The translations under genes were made by a program, and so were the position numbers. From an uncultured Limosilactobacillus sp. (GTDB lineage: Bacteria > Bacillota > Bacilli > Lactobacillales > Lactobacillaceae), in assembly GCF_934202235.1 (NCBI RefSeq), contig NZ_CAKPXS010000017.1, positions 1 to 29,172 of the forward strand: DNA of 29,172 nucleotides, written 5' to 3'. This document shows, piece by piece, positions 23,096-29,172 of the stretch (the stretch's first letter is position 1; each line of letters begins with the position of its first letter). The notes under the pieces were generated by a model. It worked only from the letters and a program-made list of their open reading frames with translations. It did not search any database and was not told the origin of the DNA.

Positions 23096-24433
23096 CTAGG
23101 AGAGACGCTTGATGGTAGCGATGAAGAAGCCATCGGTACCATAATCGCTCGGTAAAATTGTCAGCGAGCGAGCATCTCGACCATCCTTAATACACTTTGT
23201 TGTTTGGGTTGTTAACTCGGCAAACTGCGGATGTGAACTCAAAAATTCACGAACCGTTAACTCGTTTTCCGTTTTTAACAAGGTACAAGTGCTGTAGGTT
23301 ATTATACCGCCCTTTTTTACTTTTGTGGCCACCGCATCCAAAATTGCTAGTTGAATTTGGTGTAAATGCTGACTGTCATCTGCAGTCTTATCGTAGCGAA
23401 TTTCAGGTTTTTTCCGTAGCAACCCGATTCCGCTACATGGCGCGTCAACCAAGATAGCGTCAAACTGTTCATCAGCAAAGCATTCGTCCACTTTTCGCGC
23501 GTCAAGCGCCAGCGCGGTTACCCGGTCACTGACACCTAAGCGCGCTGCATTTTGCTGGACCAATCGCACCTTGTTAGCATGGAGGTCAAGGGCAATGACC
23601 TTGCCACGATCAAGCTGTTCGGCGATTTGAACGGTTTTGCCGCCCGGGGCTGCGCATGCGTCAAGAACCTTGAAGTCGGCTGACAAATTCATACTGTCAA
23701 CTGCCAGCTGAGCGCTCTCATCCTGGATTGTTACTAGTCCATCATTAAAGGCTGAGCTCTTGATGACATTCCCAGAATCGACAACCAGCCCTGCCGGCGC
23801 GAGGGGACTGCGATGGACTTTGACTCCATCGTTAGCAAGCTGGTCAACAGCTTGAGCGGCATTGCCCTTAACCTGGTTCACCCGCAAGGAAAGGTGGGCA
23901 GGTTCATTAATACTATCCAGAATGGTTTCAGTCTTTGCCAGCCCATAATCACTAGCCAGTTGTCCTACCAGCCAGCGAGGAACACTTCTCTTCACTGACA
24001 GCCGTAAAAGCGGATCCTTAATTTCGTCCAGACTACGGCGGGGGTGCCGGAGGTAATTGTGTAAAACGGCTGTTACCAGTTTGCGAATTCCGGGATTGCC
24101 GTGGACCTTGGCAATTTCGACCGTCTCATTGACGACTGCAAAATCCGGGACGCGTTCAAGGTAATCAAGCTGGTAAACCGCTTCTAGCAAGAGGACGTGG
24201 ACCCAGTTAGCCAACTGTTTATTATTGAGAAATGGTGCCAGTCGGTAGTCCAACGTTAACTTGTGTTGTAATGTGCCATACACAATTTTGGTCAGCAAAC
24301 GCTTATCCACTTCACTTAGTTGGTGGTGAGCAATCGTATTATTCAGCTGTAAGTTAGAATAAGCCGCCTGGCCAATCACGCGGTCTAAAGTGATCATCGC
24401 CAGCCAGCGCGGCGTTTTTTTAATGTTTCTCAT
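23096..24433 (-). CDS. rsmB: 16S rRNA (cytosine-967-C5)-methyltransferase RsmB
   Basis: RsmB (Sun/Fmu) methylates C967 of 16S rRNA. The 445-residue protein has an N-terminal NusB-like RNA-binding domain (about 1-135) and a Rossmann methyltransferase domain with the S-adenosylmethionine loop ACAAPGGKT at 259-267, Cys333 in DAPCSG and the catalytic Cys383 in YSTCTL. Both cysteines of the m5C family are present. The ATG at 24433 lies inside the end of fmt, an overlap of 14 bases in another frame, and its ribosome binding site is weak, which indicates translational coupling to fmt. Confidence 0.97.
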   Translation of the reverse strand: MRNIKKTPRWLAMITLDRVIGQAAYSNLQLNNTIAHHQLSEVDKRLLTKIVYGTLQHKLTLDYRLAPFLNNKQLANWVHVLLLEAVYQLDYLERVPDFAVVNETVEIAKVHGNPGIRKLVTAVLHNYLRHPRRSLDEIKDPLLRLSVKRSVPRWLVGQLASDYGLAKTETILDSINEPAHLSLRVNQVKGNAAQAVDQLANDGVKVHRSPLAPAGLVVDSGNVIKSSAFNDGLVTIQDESAQLAVDSMNLSADFKVLDACAAPGGKTVQIAEQLDRGKVIALDLHANKVRLVQQNAARLGVSDRVTALALDARKVDECFADEQFDAILVDAPCSGIGLLRKKPEIRYDKTADDSQHLHQIQLAILDAVATKVKKGGIITYSTCTLLKTENELTVREFLSSHPQFAELTTQTTKCIKDGRDARSLTILPSDYGTDGFFIATIKRLS

Positions 24434-25376
24434 CAGTAATTGCCTGGAACCCTTCCGTCAAATTCTGGTGCCCGTTCAGGTAGGCCGTAATATCCATTAA
24501 CGGCTTGCCCGCAGGTTTTAACTGATTGATTTGATAAACTGTCCCCTCACCAGCCGCCAGAACTAACGAGTGTTTTTCGACCCGGACGACTTTGCCGGGG
24601 GCCAAGCTCGTTTTTTCATTCAGTGGGGTGACATCATAGATTTTCGTGCGCAAGCCATCGACAACCATGTTACCAATTGGAAATGGCCTTAAACCGCGGA
24701 CCTTGTCATCAATTCGTTCTGCAGTCATGGTGTAGTCAATTCGTTCCTGCTCACTGCTAATATTTGGTGAAAAACTAACTTTGGCCGGGTCCTGCTTGAC
24801 GGGATGAACGTCACCAGCTACCAAGTGTGGCAATGTCTTCATCAGTAAATCGCGACCCAGTACACTTAGTTTCTCAAACATTGCTCCGGTGTCATCCTGC
24901 CTGGTAATCGGGATCTTCTTTTGCGCAATGATATCACCGGCATCCATCTTTTTGACCATGTACATGATCGTGACCCCGGTTTCACGGTCACCGTTGATCA
25001 CTGCATAGTGGACCGGTGCGCCACCACGGTACTTTGGCAGTAGTGATGCATGGACGTTAATTGCCGCAATCTGGGCTGCTGCTAACAGCTTAGTCGGTAA
25101 AAATTGACCAAATGCAGCAGTAATCATCAGGTCCGGTTTCATCGCGATCAACTGAGCCATTTCTGGACTATGGTTGATTTTTTCTGGCTGGAGAACCGTG
25201 ATCCCACTAGCCATGGCGGTCTCCTTGACCGGAGAAGCCGTTAACCGATGCTTGCGACCCACCCGCCGGTCCGGCTGGGTAACAACTGCTTTCACATCAT
25301 AATCATGACTGTCAATCAGCGCTTGGAGAATCGGGACAGCAAACTGTGGTGTTCCCATAAAAACAACGGATTTCAT
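24420..25376 (-). CDS. fmt: Methionyl-tRNA formyltransferase
   Basis: Fmt transfers a formyl group from 10-formyl-tetrahydrofolate to initiator Met-tRNA. The 318-residue protein has the N-terminal MGTPQFAVPIL motif and the catalytic residues Asn107, His109 and Asp145 within INVHASLLPKYRGGAP and KKMDAGDI. A C-terminal OB domain of about 110 residues binds tRNA. The ATG at 25376 has an AAGGAG site at ten bases. It follows priA by 15 bases, and its 3' end overlaps rsmB. The peptide deformylase gene is not in this window. Confidence 0.98.
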   Translation of the reverse strand: MKSVVFMGTPQFAVPILQALIDSHDYDVKAVVTQPDRRVGRKHRLTASPVKETAMASGITVLQPEKINHSPEMAQLIAMKPDLMITAAFGQFLPTKLLAAAQIAAINVHASLLPKYRGGAPVHYAVINGDRETGVTIMYMVKKMDAGDIIAQKKIPITRQDDTGAMFEKLSVLGRDLLMKTLPHLVAGDVHPVKQDPAKVSFSPNISSEQERIDYTMTAERIDDKVRGLRPFPIGNMVVDGLRTKIYDVTPLNEKTSLAPGKVVRVEKHSLVLAAGEGTVYQINQLKPAGKPLMDITAYLNGHQNLTEGFQAITDEKH

Positions 25377-25391
25377 TAGTTAAAAACTCCT

Positions 25392-27809
25392 TTACATAAA
25401 GAACTGTGGTTCAGGATCAATGGAAACTTGAAGGTCGCGAAACCCCTTTGGTTGGGTTTCAGTGAGCACCGTCGTTAGTACCCGGTGCAATTGTGGATCC
25501 TGCTTATACTTAATAACTAGCTGATAGTAGTAGCGTCGCTTCATCCGGGCAATCGGTCGTGGCGACGGTCCCAGAATAATTGTTGATGGCGCAACCGCCT
25601 GCTTGATCTGTTCACTGATTCTGATCATTGCCTTCGCGGCAACGGCTTCCTGCTCATGACTAGCCATCACGCGGACAGTGTAATAATAAGGCGGGTACCC
25701 ACCCCGGTAGCGGACATTCATTTCGGTCGCAAAAAAGCGATCGTAGTCGTGAGCTTGGGCGAGACGGATGGCGTAGTGATCCGGATTAAAAGTCTGAATA
25801 ATAACGTGCCCCTGCTTCTCCGCCCGACCAGCACGACCGCTCACCTGCGCCAGCAAGTCAAAGGTATGCTCGCTTGCCCGAAAATCAGGAAGCTCTAAAC
25901 CAGTATCGGCATTAAGCACCCCCACGAGGGTCACGTCCGGGAAGTCTAACCCTTTGGCGATCATTTGCGTTCCTAACAAGATGTTTGCTTGATGGTCACC
26001 AAACCGTCGTAAAATTTTTTCGTGCATGCCTTTCCGGCGGGTGGTATCGACATCCATCCGCAAGACACGTGCTGCTGGCAATCGTGCAGCCAACTGGGCG
26101 GCCACCTTTTCGGTGCCCGTCCCGTAATAACGAATGTGCCTGCTATGACATTGCGGACAATACTGGGGAATCGGTTCTTCATGGCCGCAATAATGACAAC
26201 GCATGGTGCGCGTATCCATGTGCAATGTCAGTGAAATATCGCAATTGGGACACTTCAAAACTGTTCCGCAATCACGACACATCATAAACGAAGAAAAGCC
26301 ACGCCGGTTAAGCATCAAAATACTTTGTTCTCCCTTGTTCAACCGGTCTTGTAGTAGTTCCATCAACCGGCGAGAAAAATTGGTTTCTCCCTGCTGACGG
26401 ATCTCAGGACGCATATCAACAACTTCAATTGGTGGCAGCGACTGGCCATTCACCCGGCGGGTTAACCGCAATAGTTGGTAGACTCCCACCTGTGCACGAC
26501 TGCGACTTTCCAAGCTGGGAGTAGCGGATCCTAACAAAAGGACTGCCTGGTGGTACTTGGCCCGCCATTTAGCAACGTCGCGGGCATGGTAACGAGGAGA
26601 ATCATCCTGCTTATAGCTGGTTTCATGCTCCTCATCCATGATAATAATCCCCAAATTTTGTAGGGGCGCAAAGATTGCCGAGCGGGCACCGACGACCACC
26701 CGCGCTTGGCCACGGTTAATCCGCCGCCACTCATCATAACGTTCTCCCTGCGATAAGTTGCTATGTAGAATCGCGACCTGGTCACCAAAACGACCACAGA
26801 CCCGTGCCACCATCTGTGGTGTTAACGAAATTTCGGGAACGAGCATCAGGGCAGTTTGCCCCTTTTGCAGGGCCTTGGCGATTGCTTGGAGGTAAACCTC
26901 GGTTTTTCCACTCCCGGTCACCCCTTGTAAGAGAAAGGTCTGGGGCTTTCCCTGGTCCATCGCGTTGCTAACGGCGGATAAGGCATTGTGCTGCTCCGGA
27001 TTTAACTGCAGTGGTGCAGTTTGCTGATACTCTTGCCCCTGGTGAGGGCGCCGATATTGTTCCACTGGCAACTTAATCAGCCAGTGCTCTTGCTCGCCCT
27101 TGTTGACGGTACTAGCGGAAACATTAGCCTGTTGTTCCACGTCTTTTTCCAGGATTGTTTGGTCAAAATGGCCAGCCAAAAAGTTTAACAATCTGCGCTG
27201 AGCCACCGCCCGTTTGGCCACTTGACCAGCTACTAATCCCGCTCGGTCTGGTGTTAATAGTGACCGAATGCCGGTAACAGTTTTTGCTCCAGCCCGGCTT
27301 TTTACCCGGTATTCAAAACGAACCTTTTTCTGGCGACGTAGCTTAACGATCCTTGCCACTAATTCGGGATCCCGCTGAATGGTTGCAAAGTCCAATTCAT
27401 CGCGCTGGTCAAATAAGTCCTGTCGTTCATCTTTACTTAATGGCGCTACCACCCGGATTAACCGTTTCGTCTTTCCCTTCAGTGCGGTCGGTAACATGGT
27501 ATAAAGGCAGGAGATCCAAAAAGAATACGTATCGTCCGCCATCCACTGAGATAGCTTCAACAGCTCCGGATTAACCACTGGTTTCAAGTCCATCAGTGCC
27601 GCTAGTGGCCGCAGATCGCCATCAAAGTGGTGCGGCTCATCAACACCGACGACAAAACCCTGCACCTGACGATCACCTTTACCGAACGGAACGACGACTC
27701 TCATCCCCGGTTCCACGGTATCCACCCACTTTTGAGGGACCTGGTAAGTAAAAGGATGGTTGGTCTGCTGAGTTGGTACATCAACAATCACTTGCGCAGT
27801 CTGGGCCAT
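25392..27809 (-). CDS. priA: Primosomal replication-restart helicase PriA
   Basis: PriA recognises stalled or repaired forks and reloads the replicative helicase. The 805-residue protein has the N-terminal 3'-DNA-binding domain, then Walker A GVTGSGKT at 296-303, DEEH at 392-395, and the helicase motif QVSGRAGRAEK late in the chain. Between the helicase lobes are eight cysteines (511, 514, 520, 523, 538, 541, 551 and 554) forming two zinc sites. All are conserved. The ATG at 27809 directly abuts the coaBC TAG stop, with an AAAGGAAG site. Identification is secure. Confidence 0.98.
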   Translation of the reverse strand: MAQTAQVIVDVPTQQTNHPFTYQVPQKWVDTVEPGMRVVVPFGKGDRQVQGFVVGVDEPHHFDGDLRPLAALMDLKPVVNPELLKLSQWMADDTYSFWISCLYTMLPTALKGKTKRLIRVVAPLSKDERQDLFDQRDELDFATIQRDPELVARIVKLRRQKKVRFEYRVKSRAGAKTVTGIRSLLTPDRAGLVAGQVAKRAVAQRRLLNFLAGHFDQTILEKDVEQQANVSASTVNKGEQEHWLIKLPVEQYRRPHQGQEYQQTAPLQLNPEQHNALSAVSNAMDQGKPQTFLLQGVTGSGKTEVYLQAIAKALQKGQTALMLVPEISLTPQMVARVCGRFGDQVAILHSNLSQGERYDEWRRINRGQARVVVGARSAIFAPLQNLGIIIMDEEHETSYKQDDSPRYHARDVAKWRAKYHQAVLLLGSATPSLESRSRAQVGVYQLLRLTRRVNGQSLPPIEVVDMRPEIRQQGETNFSRRLMELLQDRLNKGEQSILMLNRRGFSSFMMCRDCGTVLKCPNCDISLTLHMDTRTMRCHYCGHEEPIPQYCPQCHSRHIRYYGTGTEKVAAQLAARLPAARVLRMDVDTTRRKGMHEKILRRFGDHQANILLGTQMIAKGLDFPDVTLVGVLNADTGLELPDFRASEHTFDLLAQVSGRAGRAEKQGHVIIQTFNPDHYAIRLAQAHDYDRFFATEMNVRYRGGYPPYYYTVRVMASHEQEAVAAKAMIRISEQIKQAVAPSTIILGPSPRPIARMKRRYYYQLVIKYKQDPQLHRVLTTVLTETQPKGFRDLQVSIDPEPQFFM

Positions 27810-29024
27810 CTAATCTTCCTTTCTGAGCAATTGAGCAATCAAGTCGACCAACCGTTCACCCACCGCCTTCTTCGACATGAGCGGCCACTTTGCGGGTTGC
27901 CAATTGGGCCGCAAAATCGTCACCTGGTTGTCATCACTACCAAACCCGGTGCGCGAATCACTAACGTCATTGGCCACAATCACATCTGCCTGCTTGTCAA
28001 CCAGCTTCTGCTGCGCGTGCGCCAATAAGTCGTTAGTTTCCGCCGCAAAGCCAATCACCAGCTGTTCCGGCCGCTTCAGTTTCCCCGCTGCCTTGAGAAT
28101 ATCGACTGTCGGCACCAAGGTAAGCTGGTAGGTGGACTGATCCGCTGCTTTTTTGATTTTCTGTTTAGCTGGTGATGCTAATTTAAAATCGGCTACCGCT
28201 GCCGCCATCACTAAAACATCGGCACCATTCAGCTTTTGCTTGACCGCCGTTGCCATTTCTTCCGTCGTTGTCACCTTCACAATCTGACAGCGTGGCGAAA
28301 CCGGTAATTTTACCTGCGCACTCCCAGCAATAATTGTGACTGTTGCTCCGGCATTCAGTGCCGCCTCTGCAATGGCTAACCCCATTTTTCCGGAAGAACG
28401 GTTGCCTAAAAAGCGGACCGGGTCAACCGGCTCGCGAGTCCCGCCCAGCGTGACCACTACTCGTCGTTTGCCAAGCTGGTCACCATCAGCAACCAGCACT
28501 GTTTCCACGAAGTCAGCAATCGCGCCCACTGCGGGCAGCCGCCCTTTACCTTGGTATCCTTCAGCAAGGTAACCAGTGGTGGGCTCCATCAGCAAACGCC
28601 CATCTTCTTTCAGTAACCGCACATTACGCTGGGTAGCAGGGTTTTCCCACATCTGAGAATTCATTGCCGGAATGACCGCAACGGGGGCACTCGTTGCTAA
28701 CAAGGCAGCGGTGGCCGCATCGTCAGCAATCCCATTGGCCATTTTGGCGATCACGTTTGCCGTGGCCGGTACAACCACTGCTAGGTCGGCCCAGTCGGCT
28801 AACTCAATATGAGGAACGTGGCCGTCGACCGACTCAGCCCACAGGTCAGTGAAGACACGGTGCTTAGTCAACGACGCGAACGTTGCCGGCCCAACTAGTT
28901 CCGTGGCTGCCTTGGTTTCGGCAACCCGTACTGTCAACCCCTTTTTTTGCAGCGTCCGGACCAGTTCGACCGCTTTATACGCGGCAATACTGCCCGTCAC
29001 ATACACAGCAACATGTTTCACCAT
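27810..29024 (-). CDS. coaBC: Bifunctional phosphopantothenoylcysteine decarboxylase/synthetase
   Basis: CoaBC joins cysteine to 4'-phosphopantothenate (CoaB) and decarboxylates the product to 4'-phosphopantetheine (CoaC, FMN-dependent). The 404-residue fusion has the CoaC half at 1-175: TGSIAAYKAVELVR, catalytic His72 in PHIELADWAD, and PAMNSQMW at 119-126. The CoaB half starts near 187, with VTLGGTREPVDPVRFLGNRSSGKMG and AAAVADFK. The motif that usually reads ACG, with the catalytic Cys, reads LAEGYQGKGR here, with Glu155 instead. The ATG at 29024 follows GGAGG by six bases; the TTG one codon earlier is less likely. It heads the visible operon and is preceded by an extended -10 promoter. 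Confidence 0.95.
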   Translation of the reverse strand: MVKHVAVYVTGSIAAYKAVELVRTLQKKGLTVRVAETKAATELVGPATFASLTKHRVFTDLWAESVDGHVPHIELADWADLAVVVPATANVIAKMANGIADDAATAALLATSAPVAVIPAMNSQMWENPATQRNVRLLKEDGRLLMEPTTGYLAEGYQGKGRLPAVGAIADFVETVLVADGDQLGKRRVVVTLGGTREPVDPVRFLGNRSSGKMGLAIAEAALNAGATVTIIAGSAQVKLPVSPRCQIVKVTTTEEMATAVKQKLNGADVLVMAAAVADFKLASPAKQKIKKAADQSTYQLTLVPTVDILKAAGKLKRPEQLVIGFAAETNDLLAHAQQKLVDKQADVIVANDVSDSRTGFGSDDNQVTILRPNWQPAKWPLMSKKAVGERLVDLIAQLLRKED

Positions 29025-29052
29025 CAAGCACCTCCAAGAATCAATCGTCCTA

Positions 29053-29061
29053 ATTATATCA
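29053..29061 (-). promoter_or_regulatory. Extended -10 promoter of coaBC
   Basis: TGATATAAT on the minus strand is a perfect extended -10 element (TATAAT at 29053-29058). No good -35 box is present, because that position falls in the T-run of the preceding hairpin. It would give a leader of about 20 bases ending at the coaBC ATG. Confidence 0.55.
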
Positions 29062-29071
29062 TTGCCCAGTT

Positions 29072-29097
29072 AAAAAAGGGGCTGTGACATAAGTCCC
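29072..29097 (-). terminator. Terminator-like hairpin upstream of coaBC
   Basis: On the minus strand GGGACT (29092-29097) pairs with AGCCCC (29078-29083) except for one mismatched A-C pair (G-U on the plus strand), with an eight-base loop, and is followed by TTTTTT. It may end the gene beyond the right edge, or be the end of a repeat element. Confidence 0.45.
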
Positions 29098-29103
29098 TCA
29101 TAA

Positions 29104-29149
29104 AGAATGGAGCTCGATGAAATCTTCGGATTTCATTGAGCTCCATTTT
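29104..29149. repeat. Long palindrome with a TTCG loop, possible mobile-element edge
   Basis: Arms 29106-29124 and 29129-29147 pair over 19 bases with one G-T position and a TTCG tetraloop, and pairing can extend to 29104-29149. It adjoins a GGGGCTGTGACATAAG block (29078-29093) resembling ends of some Firmicute insertion sequences (IS1182-like). The resemblance is from memory and unverified. The window ends 23 bases beyond, so no transposase can be seen. A plain intergenic hairpin or terminator is an alternative. Confidence 0.6.
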
Positions 29150-29172
29150 CCTTTAAAATAAATAGAAAAGGC

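Noticed and set aside
1..29172. CRISPR arrays, tRNA or rRNA genes, phage genes and defence systems
   Set aside because: I looked for regularly spaced repeats, cloverleaf-like sequences and typical gene products and found none. Nearly all DNA is accounted for by housekeeping genes.

Overview
The window is a stretch of core bacterial chromosome from a low-to-mid GC Firmicute, most probably a member of the Lactobacillaceae. A Limosilactobacillus-like species with roughly half G+C is my best guess. The guess rests on the gene order (coaBC-priA-fmt-rsmB-stp-prkC-rsgA-rpe-thiN, rpmB, asp23-fakA-recG-plsX-acpP-rnc-smc-ftsY-ylxM-ffh, rpsP-khpA-rimM-trmD-rplS), on strong AGGAGG-type ribosome binding sites, and on protein features such as EF-P with Lys at position 32 and a PASTA kinase. 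I cannot confirm the species without a search. I find 27 protein genes. All are on the minus strand except efp. I see no rRNA, tRNA, CRISPR array, prophage or complete insertion sequence.

Read in the direction of transcription (high to low coordinates), the window has five blocks. (1) 29172-18144: a possible mobile-element edge or palindromic repeat, then coaBC (coenzyme A), priA (replication restart), fmt (initiator tRNA formylation), rsmB (16S rRNA methylation), the phosphatase/kinase pair stp-prkC, rsgA (30S maturation), rpe and thiN. (2) 18110-17796: rpmB as a single-gene unit with its own promoter and terminator. (3) 17780-4507: asp23, fakA, recG, plsX, acpP, rnc, smc, ftsY, ylxM and ffh, combining fatty-acid activation and phospholipid synthesis, RNA processing, chromosome segregation and SRP-dependent protein targeting. 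(4) 4470-3304: a lone HerA/DUF87-type ATPase gene, convergent with efp across a shared bidirectional terminator. (5) 2540-68: the rpsP-khpA-rimM-trmD-rplS ribosome and tRNA modification operon, divergent from efp, with a second promoter and structured leader in front of rplS. A further promoter-like sequence at 2-30 points out of the left end.

The longest non-coding interval is the 222-base divergent region 2476-2697, so no stretch above 300 bases lacks a gene. I do not find a convincing new biological system; this is mostly ordinary housekeeping DNA. The points most worth a second look are a Glu where the catalytic Cys of the CoaC half of CoaBC is expected, the orphan HerA-like ATPase without a HAS barrel or NurA neighbour, several terminator hairpins placed inside operons directly against the next gene's start site, an inverted repeat over the asp23-fakA promoter, and the long UUCG-looped palindrome at the right edge.
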